DNA from: Hungatella sp.
GTDB taxonomy: Bacteria; Bacillota; Clostridia; Lachnospirales; Lachnospiraceae
Direction: 5' to 3'
Assembly (NCBI GenBank): GCA_009712635.1
Contig: WASS01000020.1
Coordinates: 629,208 to 693,207 of the forward strand
DNA: 64,000 nucleotides
Below are positions 25,672 to 33,591 of the stretch, in pieces. The notes below the pieces were generated by a model. The model saw only the letters and a program-made list of their open reading frames with translations. It was not told the origin of the DNA and made no database searches. Made by a program: the position numbers and the translations under genes. Every line of letters begins with the position of its first letter. Positions within the stretch are counted from its first letter, which is position 1.

Positions 25672-26820
25672 TTACATGAGGGATTGATATAACCGGATAA
25701 TTTCTTCCAGACTGGCTTCTTTTGGATTGCCGGGAGCACAAGCATCTGCGACTGCAGATTCAGCCAGGAACTGAATATCTTCCTTTTTTGCAATGCTGGT
25801 TAAATCAGCAGGGATTCCTACATCCTCAGAAAGCTTTTTTACAGCTGCAACAGCTGCTTTTCTGTATTCTTCCTGACTCATGGATTCCGTTCCTTCCACT
25901 CCCATGGCTTTCGCTATATCACGATACTTCTCTCCTGTTGCCTCTGCATTATACTCCATAATTGCAGGAAGAAGAATTGCATTGGCCACTCCATGAGGAG
26001 TATCATATACGGCACCCAGTGCATGAGCCATAGAATGTACAATTCCAAGGCCGCAGTTTGAAAATCCCATACCAGTTATATATTGTCCCAAAGCCATACC
26101 CTCTCTGCCTTCCGGAGTATTATCAACAGCGCCTCTTAAGCTTTTCCCAATCAGCTCCACTGCTTTTAAATTAAACATATCTGTAATGGGATTGGCTCCT
26201 TTTGTGATATAACCTTCTATTGCATGGGTGAGTGCATCCATACCGGTAGCTGCAGTCAGACCTTTTGGCATGCTGGCCATCATGTCCGGATCTACAATTG
26301 CAACAACAGGAATGTCATGAGGATCAACACATACAAATTTACGTTTTTTCTCCACATCTGTAATTACATAGTTGATGGTTACTTCTGCTGCCGTACCAGC
26401 TGTGGTGGGCACTGCAATAATCGGTACAGAAGGATTCTTTGTGGGTGCAACACCTTCTAAACTTCTTACATCTTCATATTCCGGATTTGCAATGATAATA
26501 CCGATTGCCTTTGAGGTATCCATGGAGGAGCCGCCGCCAATTGCAATGATATAATCAGCGCCGGACTTTTTGTATGCTTCTACTCCGGTCTGAACATTCT
26601 CAATTGTTGGATTTGGCTTGATATCAGAATAAATTTCATACTCCAGACCGTTTTCTTCCAGTATTTTTGTCACCTTTGATGTTACCTGGAATTTAATTAA
26701 ATCAGGATCTGATGCGACAAATGCTTTTTTAAACCCTCTTTTTGCCACTTCACCAGGAATCTCGTGAATCGCGCCTGCCCCGTGATAAGATGTTTCATTT
26801 AAAATAATTCTGTTTGCCAT
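25672..26820 (-). CDS. Iron-containing alcohol dehydrogenase
   Basis: A 382-residue group III alcohol dehydrogenase, interconverting alcohols and aldehydes with NAD(P). The dinucleotide motif GGGSSMDTSKAIG is near residue 97, and the metal ligands are in GMDALTHAIEGY (Asp and His), HSMAHALG and DTPHG (His). It is closest in feel to lactaldehyde/1,2-propanediol or 1,3-propanediol-type enzymes, but the substrate is not readable. It is the target of the TetR gene just upstream: the two are codirectional with a 163-base gap holding a multi-part operator. Confidence 0.93.
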   Translation of the reverse strand: MANRIILNETSYHGAGAIHEIPGEVAKRGFKKAFVASDPDLIKFQVTSKVTKILEENGLEYEIYSDIKPNPTIENVQTGVEAYKKSGADYIIAIGGGSSMDTSKAIGIIIANPEYEDVRSLEGVAPTKNPSVPIIAVPTTAGTAAEVTINYVITDVEKKRKFVCVDPHDIPVVAIVDPDMMASMPKGLTAATGMDALTHAIEGYITKGANPITDMFNLKAVELIGKSLRGAVDNTPEGREGMALGQYITGMGFSNCGLGIVHSMAHALGAVYDTPHGVANAILLPAIMEYNAEATGEKYRDIAKAMGVEGTESMSQEEYRKAAVAAVKKLSEDVGIPADLTSIAKKEDIQFLAESAVADACAPGNPKEASLEEIIRLYQSLM

Positions 26821-26870
26821 GGTAATCTCTCCTTTTCTTTTCTCCCATAGAAGGAAGCCGTTTCATGCTG

Positions 26871-26956
26871 TTATAATTTTAACAACCAGACCTGAAAAAA
26901 TAAAGTTACAGTTTAATCCTTTTGTAACAAATGTTACATCAACTTCAAACTGTAAC
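26871..26956 (-). promoter_or_regulatory. Four-half-site operator before the alcohol dehydrogenase gene
   Basis: Four copies of the half-site GTTACA/TGTAAC occur at 26905, 26923, 26933 and 26951. The inner pair forms TGTAACAAATGTTACA (26923-26938); the outer pair extends to a 10-bp inverted repeat (26905-26914 with 26947-26956). A TATAAC -10-like element for the dehydrogenase lies at 26874-26879 on the minus strand, so the sites fall at and upstream of its -35. Confidence 0.65.
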
Positions 26957-26983
26957 TTCAATTATGTGCATAAGTACCATATT

Positions 26984-27553
26984 TTAAACCAGCCTGGCTT
27001 CTTCAAAAACTGCAAACAGTTTGGGAGGCATGGCCTCTACAAGACTTTTGGCCATCTCCGCCGGTGCCTGAGGCATTCCGGAAAGAACCCACTTAACAGT
27101 CATATACACAGATCCGCGGCAATACATCTCCAATAGAAATAAAATCTCATCCGATAAAGGCTCCTGCCTTCTATGAATCAGTAAATCTGTATAAAAACCC
27201 ATGATCAGTTCAAAATCATGTTCCTTTAATGAATTATAATCATCGGAACGAAATGCACCGGTAAAGAACACCGATTCCTTCTGAATAAACTGGAACTTTT
27301 CATTCAGGCTCTGGCAGACAGTCTTGTCCACTCCGATCTGGGCAAAGGATTCCAGCACCAGTTTATCAAAATACCAGTTAATCAAATCATACTTATCTTT
27401 AAAATTCCGATAGAATGTCTGCCTTGTCATCTGACAGCCGTCTACAATATTCTGAACCGTGATTTTATCCACCGGTCTGGTTTTCATGCAGTCTTTGATG
27501 GAATCAGCAAGCCGGTATTTTGTCTTCTCGCTCTTGTTGGGATAATCAGCCAT
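26984..27553 (-). CDS. TetR/AcrR family regulator (DhaS-like)
   Basis: A 189-residue regulator. The N-terminal helix-turn-helix is clear (KITVQNIVDGCQMTRQTFYRNFKDKYDLINWYF, given here in part: ITVQNIVDGC then TRQTFYRNF, residues about 34-56). The C-terminal half resembles the TetR_C group seen in DhaS-type regulators of dihydroxyacetone use. It lies directly upstream of the alcohol dehydrogenase gene and very probably controls it through the operator at 26905-26956. CAGGAG precedes the ATG. Whether it activates (as DhaS does) or represses is not settled by sequence. Confidence 0.85.
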   Translation of the reverse strand: MADYPNKSEKTKYRLADSIKDCMKTRPVDKITVQNIVDGCQMTRQTFYRNFKDKYDLINWYFDKLVLESFAQIGVDKTVCQSLNEKFQFIQKESVFFTGAFRSDDYNSLKEHDFELIMGFYTDLLIHRRQEPLSDEILFLLEMYCRGSVYMTVKWVLSGMPQAPAEMAKSLVEAMPPKLFAVFEEARLV

Positions 27554-27633
27554 GTTCCGCTCCTGTCATGTATATTTGATTTCTATTCTATCACAGCAGG
27601 AGCTTTTTGTGAATATTGCTGATGAAAATCTTA

Positions 27634-29151
27634 TCAGGTGATTGGAGCAGGATTAAAAATACACAAATCATTGTGGAGACGGTATTTTTCAGCCCAGGTC
27701 TGCTTACGTCCGCTGGCCACATCGATGATCTCATGAAACAGCAGGGTTCCAATTTCTTCCATGGTGGAATCTCCTGATGCAATGGTGCCAGCATTGATAT
27801 CAATTAAATCCTGCCACTGTGCCTTCATATCATTTCTGGAGCAGACCTTGATAACAGGAGCAATCGCCAGGCCGTAAGGAGTCCCTCTCCCCGTCATAAA
27901 TACCTGGAGCCCGATTCCGCTTGCCAGCTGACAGGGACCGCAGACAATATCACTTGCCGGCGTTGCGGCATAGATCAATCCCTTTTTGCTGGGCTTCTCA
28001 GCAGGTGACAGCACTTCCACAATGGGAGAAGTTCCTGATTTTGCAATGGATCCCATGGCTTTTTCTACGATATTAGCAAGTCCTCCCTTTTTATTTCCTG
28101 GAGTCGGATTTGCACTGCGGTCTACCTCACCCTCCTGGAGATAATGATCATACCAATTCATCTCACTGGCAAGCTTCTTTCCAACCTCTTCATTGATGCA
28201 CCGCTCCGCTAATAAATAGACTCCGTCTCTTACCTCAGTCACCTCGGAAAATAAAACAGTTGCTCCGCCTTTCACCAGCATATCGGAGGCATATCCCGCT
28301 GCCGGATTGGCAGTAACACCGGAAAATGCATCGCTTCCGCCGCACTGCATTCCAATGAGCAAATCAGAAAGGGGAAGTGTCACCCGTTTTCTTTTATTTA
28401 AAATCTGAAGCTTTTTTTCTGCCATTTCCATCAGAGATGTAATCATATCTTCAAAGCCCTCTTTTTCCTGAAGAATGATCACATTGTCCTTGTTAATATC
28501 AGCAGAATCGCAAAGCATCCCTACTGTAAATTTTTCACAGCCTAATGCTACCACCATCAGCTGTCCGCCAAAATTCGGATGTTTGGATAAATTCCGAAGG
28601 GCGCGGATTGGAACCTTTGCCTCCGGTGCATTGATGGCAACTCCGCAGCCATAGGCATGATTGATGGGTACAATATCATCCACATTGGGATATTTGTGCA
28701 GGAGTTCCCGTTTCATACGTTCCACTGCTACGTTCAAAACTCCGGTCACACACTGCACCGTTGTACTGATTCCCAGAATGTTACGGGTTCCTCCCGGACC
28801 TCCCCATGGGTTTTCATACCCCTCCCATGTGGTAACAGGCGGCTGGGGCAGATCTGTCACCACATTAGTGGAAAATACCATATGATCCACATCCGGCGGC
28901 TGGGGAAGCTCCAGCATATATTCATTAATCCAGTCTCCCTTTTTAATCGCCTCTGTTGCATAGCCTAACGCAACACCATAACGGATGACAGGCCCTCCCT
29001 TTTCAATGTCCGAAAGCGCAATCTTATGGGCCTGGGGAATCTCATGTCTGGCAACCACTCCTGGCATAATCTCCTGGCCTGCTTTAATAGCCTCAACTGC
29101 AATCGCCACATTATCTTCTTCTTTCATTTTAACAAACAGTGGTTTACTCAT
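27634..29151 (-). CDS. UxaA/GarD family sugar-acid dehydratase
   Basis: A 505-residue dehydratase of the altronate/galactarate family, which uses a metal to remove water from hexuronic or hexaric acids, giving 2-keto-3-deoxy products. The N-terminal SAF-like domain (about 1-95) and the large C-terminal domain are both present in one chain, as in UxaA and GarD. Motifs include GGPGGTRN, NHAYGCG, QCGGSDAFSG and a C-terminal LHNDLCIFNPAP. Substrate (altronate versus galactarate) is unresolved. It is divergent from a LysR gene, its likely regulator. AAAGGA precedes the ATG. Confidence 0.88.
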   Translation of the reverse strand: MSKPLFVKMKEEDNVAIAVEAIKAGQEIMPGVVARHEIPQAHKIALSDIEKGGPVIRYGVALGYATEAIKKGDWINEYMLELPQPPDVDHMVFSTNVVTDLPQPPVTTWEGYENPWGGPGGTRNILGISTTVQCVTGVLNVAVERMKRELLHKYPNVDDIVPINHAYGCGVAINAPEAKVPIRALRNLSKHPNFGGQLMVVALGCEKFTVGMLCDSADINKDNVIILQEKEGFEDMITSLMEMAEKKLQILNKRKRVTLPLSDLLIGMQCGGSDAFSGVTANPAAGYASDMLVKGGATVLFSEVTEVRDGVYLLAERCINEEVGKKLASEMNWYDHYLQEGEVDRSANPTPGNKKGGLANIVEKAMGSIAKSGTSPIVEVLSPAEKPSKKGLIYAATPASDIVCGPCQLASGIGLQVFMTGRGTPYGLAIAPVIKVCSRNDMKAQWQDLIDINAGTIASGDSTMEEIGTLLFHEIIDVASGRKQTWAEKYRLHNDLCIFNPAPIT

Positions 29152-29285
29152 TCCTGAATGGTCCTTTCCATTGTAATATTACACAAAAAACAGGTTATTT
29201 CTGTTTGTTTTCATTTTAATTACACAGGAAGCTTTTGTAAAATTAATAGTTTTAAGAATTCTCTAATTTTTTCTTTGAGTAATTA

Positions 29286-29314
29286 TTGTGCTTTTCAGGG
29301 AAATAGTCTATACT
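29286..29314 (+). promoter_or_regulatory. Candidate promoter of the LysR gene
   Basis: TTGTGC (29286-29291) and TATACT (29309-29314) are 17 bases apart, 32 bases before the TTG start. Confidence 0.5.
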
Positions 29315-29346
29315 GACAATACAACATTGATATAGGGGGTATATGC

Positions 29347-30252
29347 TTGGATACCAAACAGATTGAATATATATTAAAAATTGCAGAAGAAAACAACATC
29401 ACAAAAGCAGCAGAAAAGCTTTTTCTCACCCAGCCGGCCCTGAACCAGCAGCTTCTTCGCCTGGAAAAAGAGCTGGGCACTCAGCTTTTTCATCGCTCAC
29501 GGACCAATTGGCGGCCGACTCAGGCCGGAGAAATCTATCTTGAAAACGCCAGAAAAATGTTACTGATTAAACAGGAGACCTACCGCATCATCGGCGATAT
29601 GGTGTCAGATAAAGAGGGTACTCTCTCAGTAGGGCTTACACCAGGGAGAGGAATCGCCATGTTTTCCGCAGTGTATCCCAAATTTCATCAAAAGTTCCCC
29701 GGCATCCATATCATTCCTGTAGAACGCAGTGTGAAAAACCAGCAGGAGATGATAGTAAAAGGAGAACTGGATATTGGATTTCAGACATTATGTCCCGGCC
29801 AGCGAACCGGCGATGAATATATAGAATTGGGAAAAGAAGAAATTCTTCTTGCTCTTCCCAAAAAACACCCCTTAAGCAGTCTGGAAGAAAACAGCGAAGA
29901 GGTCTATCCGGAACTGGATATCAAGCTTCTGTCAGAAGACCCTTTCGTTCTCATGTACCAGGAATCCACCATCCGTTATCTCATAGACCGGATCTTTCAG
30001 GAAGCGGGTTTTATCCCCAATGTATTGTTTGAGACTTCCAGCACCAGTGCAATTATCACCATGATTCAGGCCGGTCTTTGCTGCGGGCTGATTCCCATGT
30101 CCTATTTCCGGACGAAGCCGGAGGGAATTACATGCTTTTCACTCCCCTCCCACCCCGTATGGGATGTAGTGGCTGCATACCGGAAAAACAGCTACTTAAC
30201 CAGGGCATCTAAGTATTTCATCCGATTGGCAGGGGAATATTGGGGTTATTAA
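29347..30252 (+). CDS. LysR family transcriptional regulator (TTG start)
   Basis: A 301-residue LysR-type regulator: winged helix-turn-helix in residues 1-60 (NNITKAAEKLFLTQPALNQQ), then the periplasmic-binding-like effector domain from about residue 90. The start codon is TTG at 29347, with GGGGG eight bases upstream; no in-frame ATG fits better, and the product starts with the family-typical DTKQIEYILKIAEE. It is divergent from the UxaA/GarD dehydratase gene, which it most likely controls in response to a sugar acid. The 195-base gap is AT-rich. Confidence 0.92.
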   Translation: MDTKQIEYILKIAEENNITKAAEKLFLTQPALNQQLLRLEKELGTQLFHRSRTNWRPTQAGEIYLENARKMLLIKQETYRIIGDMVSDKEGTLSVGLTPGRGIAMFSAVYPKFHQKFPGIHIIPVERSVKNQQEMIVKGELDIGFQTLCPGQRTGDEYIELGKEEILLALPKKHPLSSLEENSEEVYPELDIKLLSEDPFVLMYQESTIRYLIDRIFQEAGFIPNVLFETSSTSAIITMIQAGLCCGLIPMSYFRTKPEGITCFSLPSHPVWDVVAAYRKNSYLTRASKYFIRLAGEYWGY

Positions 30253-30255
30253 TTA

Positions 30256-30690
30256 TTAATCCTGATTCATAAATTCGAATAAATTTAATCCCACTGTCTC
30301 ATCCGCTCTTCTGCCAACACTGCCAGGAATTTCCGTAACGATGATCTCTCCAGTCGCGCTGATAACTGCACGTCCCAGATGACCGCTGTGGCATTCTCCA
30401 TTGTGTGGATTTCCAATCACCATATGAAGATGGAGATAAGGTTCGCCGTCTTTTTCAGTAATGCTGCCCATAAGAGAGGCGATCTCATAAAGTCCCTTGT
30501 ACTCATGGCTGTAATACTGTTTCTTTTCCGTGTCATAAACTCCAAGCTGAATGGAGCCGGCTGCGCCCAGACCGGTAACCGATGCCAGCCTGATCCCTTC
30601 TTTTTTACAAAGCTGGGTCAGACTGGTCAAAATCTCTTCTCCCGGATCCAGCCGAATTACAAATGTATGTTCAAATTTTCTGTATTCCAT
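30256..30690 (-). CDS. PPC/PD1-like domain protein (DUF296)
   Basis: A 144-residue single-domain protein of the PPC (plant and prokaryote conserved, PD1-like DNA-binding) group. Typical features are RLDPGEEILTSL at the N-terminus, SVTGLGAAGSIQLGVYD in the middle, and HLHMVIGNPHNGECHSGHL, whose His residues are thought to bind metal. In plants the domain occurs with AT-hooks; the role of stand-alone bacterial forms is unclear. It follows the YoaK gene by 6 bases, its ribosome site AGGAGG lying in the yoaK end, so the two are coupled. Convergent with lysR. Confidence 0.85.
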   Translation of the reverse strand: MEYRKFEHTFVIRLDPGEEILTSLTQLCKKEGIRLASVTGLGAAGSIQLGVYDTEKKQYYSHEYKGLYEIASLMGSITEKDGEPYLHLHMVIGNPHNGECHSGHLGRAVISATGEIIVTEIPGSVGRRADETVGLNLFEFMNQD

Positions 30691-30696
30691 TTCTAT

Positions 30697-31401
30697 CTAC
30701 CTCCTGTCTGTTTCACCTGCTTCAACTGTTTCATGATTCTCTTTTACAAACATGATACAAAATGCAAAAACTAAAAGGATGCAGGAAAACCAAATGGTTT
30801 TTTCTGCAAATAAAGGTACCAGAAAACTACCAGCACCAGCTCCCACGGCAAAAAACAGGATCACACCATAATAACGGAGACATTTTTCAAGATTCTCCCT
30901 GTCTCTGGTCTGACGGTACCGGTAGAGCATTTCAGTTGCGCTTCTTAAATTACCGATACACATGGTACTGGCAAAGGCACTGCCCTTCATCTTTCGAAAC
31001 GCCTCTACCTGCATGGCACAAACAAAGGATACCATGGCATTGGCTGCCAGATCCATGGTATTTGGCAAAAATCCCACCAGAAGTAAAAGCAATACCTCCG
31101 CAACCACGACAATCTGCCGCCAGTGTATCCTCTTACTGTCTCTGTATTTTCCTCTGATCACCTCAGAAACATAGATTCCTGCAACAAACGCCAGTATTGG
31201 CATCAGATAGCGAAACGCTGTCTGCCAGCTTCCATTCATGATATTGTGGGCAAAAATAATTATATTGCCTGTCTGGGCATTGGCAAATACCTTTCCCCTG
31301 TAAAAGTAGGTATATGCATCCTGCAAGCCGCCGGACAACGTAAGTATGATTCCCGTTGACACAGCTTCCGACATCTGTCCTTCCAATTTATTCAGGAACA
31401 T
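30697..31401 (-). CDS. YoaK family (DUF1275) membrane protein
   Basis: A 234-residue protein with about six membrane segments and the YoaK/DUF1275 pattern: LSGGLQDAYTYFYRGKVFANAQTGN at the start (given as LSGGLQDAYTYF then NAQTGNI) and a later MQVEAFRKMKG-x-AFASTM-x-IGNLRSA stretch. Function of the family is not established, though it is often called a transporter. It precedes the PD1-like gene with 6 bases between. AGGTGATGG lies before the ATG. Confidence 0.88.
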   Translation of the reverse strand: MFLNKLEGQMSEAVSTGIILTLSGGLQDAYTYFYRGKVFANAQTGNIIIFAHNIMNGSWQTAFRYLMPILAFVAGIYVSEVIRGKYRDSKRIHWRQIVVVAEVLLLLLVGFLPNTMDLAANAMVSFVCAMQVEAFRKMKGSAFASTMCIGNLRSATEMLYRYRQTRDRENLEKCLRYYGVILFFAVGAGAGSFLVPLFAEKTIWFSCILLVFAFCIMFVKENHETVEAGETDRR

Positions 31402-31590
31402 GTTCCATCACCTGCCTTTCCAAAACTTACTATATCACATCTTTTTCTGCTTGAAAATAAAGAGCAGCCAAAAGTGAACAAAAAATCTGTAGTATTGGCT
31501 AAATATATCATAAAATTAGTAGATTTTATTTTTTCTTTGCCTTATGCTAGTAGAGCGCGAAAAATGATTGAACAGAAGAGGAGATATACC

Positions 31591-33003
31591 ATGTCAGAGA
31601 AAGCAACATTGTCTGCAAAAGATGAAAAATTTCGTAATTTTGCACTTCATGCCAACATGTGGAGGGTGGTTCTCTATGTGGGAACACCGCTGGCTCTTTA
31701 TCAAAGCTTAAATCAGCTTTTTAAAATATTTGATTCCATGATGGCTGCCCATATCGGCGCATCCTCGGTTTCCGCAGTCGCCTATCTTTCCCAAATCGGC
31801 TTAACACTATCTGCACTGGGCGGCGGTCTTGCTATCGGATCCAGTATAAAAATCAGTGAGGCTTACGGTGCAGGAGATTTTAACCTGGTGAAAAAACGAG
31901 TCAGCAGCCTGTTTGCCATGTGCGGCTTATTAGGAGCAGTCATTCTTCTTGTTTTAATGCCTGCTGCTCCCCAGTTTCTTAGACTTGCGAAAACGCCGGA
32001 AAGCTTTATTGCAGAGGGCACCCAGTACTTCCGCCTGGAGCTGATCGGTATGGTCATCAGCTTTTTTAACAACGTTTATATTGCCATTGAACGAGCCAGA
32101 GGAAATTCCCGCAGAATCTTAAACTTAAATATGGGAGTCATCGTTATCAAACTTTCTTTAACAGCTTTTTTCGTCTATGTGATGGGAGGAGGAATCAATA
32201 TGATCTCCATTGCGACCATTATTTCACAGATTTTTATCCTGGCAGCTGCAATTAAAAATCTGAACCAGAAAGACAATGCATTTGGCTTTTCCTTTCACAG
32301 CATCCGTTTAAAATCTGCAGTGATTGTACCCATGCTCACATTGTCCATACCTGTCATTATAGAGAAAATCGCCTTTTCTTTTGGAAAAGTTGTCATTAAT
32401 TCCATGAGTACGATTTACAGTGCACTGACTGTGGGAGCTCTTGGAATCTCCAATAATATCGGCGGAATCACAACCATGCCACAAAACGGATTTCAGGAAG
32501 GCGGTTCCGCCATTATCAGTCAGAACATGGGAGCTGGCAAGCCAGAACGTGCCCTGAAAGCATTTGGCTGTATTCTTGTAATTAATGTGGTTCTGGGAGC
32601 TGTCCTAATGTCATTATCCCTGATTTTTTTAGGGCAGATCAGCAGGCTTTTTGCTGGTGACAACAGAGAATTTGCAGATATGATTGCATCGATTTACCGG
32701 TTTGAGGCCTATGGAGCAATACCCCTTGGTATTAATGCATCCGTTCTTGCACTTCTGTACGGCTTTGGCAGGACAAAAATTACACTGGCCATCAATTTCT
32801 GCCGGGTATTTGTATTCCGCATTCCGGTTCTGTGGTATCTGCAGAACTTTACGAAAATGGGAAGTTCCAGCGTTGGTGTGGTCATGGCGGTCAGCAATAT
32901 CTGCACCGGATTATTTGCTCTTATCATCGGCATCATCGAAATCCGCAGAGTCTGCCTGGAGTATCATCTTACTGGCAGTTTCCTCCAGCCAGAAGCAAAC
33001 TGA
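31591..33003 (+). CDS. MATE family efflux transporter (2)
   Basis: A 470-residue MATE exporter with twelve membrane segments, distinct from the one at 24130. Marks include TPLALYQSLNQLFKIFDSMM in helix 1-2, the EAYGAGDFNLVKKRVSS loop, and the second-half IISQNMGAGKPERALKAF loop. The start at 31591 has GAGGAG eight bases upstream and begins MSEKATLSAKDEKF; 39 more open codons upstream have no ribosome site. It is divergent from yoaK and convergent with nrdG. Confidence 0.92.
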   Translation: MSEKATLSAKDEKFRNFALHANMWRVVLYVGTPLALYQSLNQLFKIFDSMMAAHIGASSVSAVAYLSQIGLTLSALGGGLAIGSSIKISEAYGAGDFNLVKKRVSSLFAMCGLLGAVILLVLMPAAPQFLRLAKTPESFIAEGTQYFRLELIGMVISFFNNVYIAIERARGNSRRILNLNMGVIVIKLSLTAFFVYVMGGGINMISIATIISQIFILAAAIKNLNQKDNAFGFSFHSIRLKSAVIVPMLTLSIPVIIEKIAFSFGKVVINSMSTIYSALTVGALGISNNIGGITTMPQNGFQEGGSAIISQNMGAGKPERALKAFGCILVINVVLGAVLMSLSLIFLGQISRLFAGDNREFADMIASIYRFEAYGAIPLGINASVLALLYGFGRTKITLAINFCRVFVFRIPVLWYLQNFTKMGSSSVGVVMAVSNICTGLFALIIGIIEIRRVCLEYHLTGSFLQPEAN

Positions 33004-33014
33004 TAACTGTCAAA

Positions 33015-33068
33015 AACAGGGTGCAGCCACTGTCCTTACGACAACGGATGGCACCCTGTTATTTTATT
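33015..33068. terminator. Terminator between MATE (2) and nrdG
   Basis: A 10-bp stem (AACAGGGTGC, 33015-33024, with 33051-33060) encloses a 26-base loop and is followed by ATTTTATT on the plus side. On the minus side T-runs are also near, so it may serve both convergent genes. Confidence 0.75.
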
Positions 33069-33582
33069 CCCACAATATAACTTTTTCATGAGTCAGCGAA
33101 TCCCGAACCTTTATAATCCGCTGGTTGGAGGATCCTTTAAAACGAAGTTTCAAGTCTTTTTTTTCTTCCACAAACTTACCATCTACCAATACATCCAGGC
33201 AATCTAATATTCTTCGGGTCTGGGGAATATTTTTAACCATATCTCCTAAAATATCCTCCTCAAAATCATATCCTGTATAGCACCAGATGTTTTTATCGGG
33301 GAACCGGCGGCGCACTTCTTCTACCAGATTAAGGACTTCTGTCTGGTTTTCCGGATGCATGGGCTCCCCTCCCAAAAGGGTGAGCCCTGCTATATAGCTG
33401 TGATCTAAATTGCGGATGATCTGTTCTCTGGTTTCTTCTGTATACTCTTTCCCATAGTGGAAATCCCATGCTTCTGCATTAAAGCAGCCCTTACAGTAAT
33501 GGGTACACCCACTGACAAACAAGGACACTCTTACGCCAGGTCCATTGGCAACATCGGTGGGTTTTATTGTCGCATAGTACAT
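33064..33582 (-). CDS. nrdG: Anaerobic ribonucleotide reductase activating protein
   Basis: A 172-residue radical-SAM activase that places the glycyl radical on NrdD. The [4Fe-4S] ligands are C26, C30 and C33 (CTHYCKGC), followed by LLGGEPM for SAM binding. It works only under anaerobic conditions. It lies 9 bases after nrdD with GGAGG at its start, the usual nrdDG order, and is convergent with a MATE gene. Confidence 0.96.
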   Translation of the reverse strand: MYYATIKPTDVANGPGVRVSLFVSGCTHYCKGCFNAEAWDFHYGKEYTEETREQIIRNLDHSYIAGLTLLGGEPMHPENQTEVLNLVEEVRRRFPDKNIWCYTGYDFEEDILGDMVKNIPQTRRILDCLDVLVDGKFVEEKKDLKLRFKGSSNQRIIKVRDSLTHEKVILWE

Positions 33583-33591
33583 GGCGGCCTC

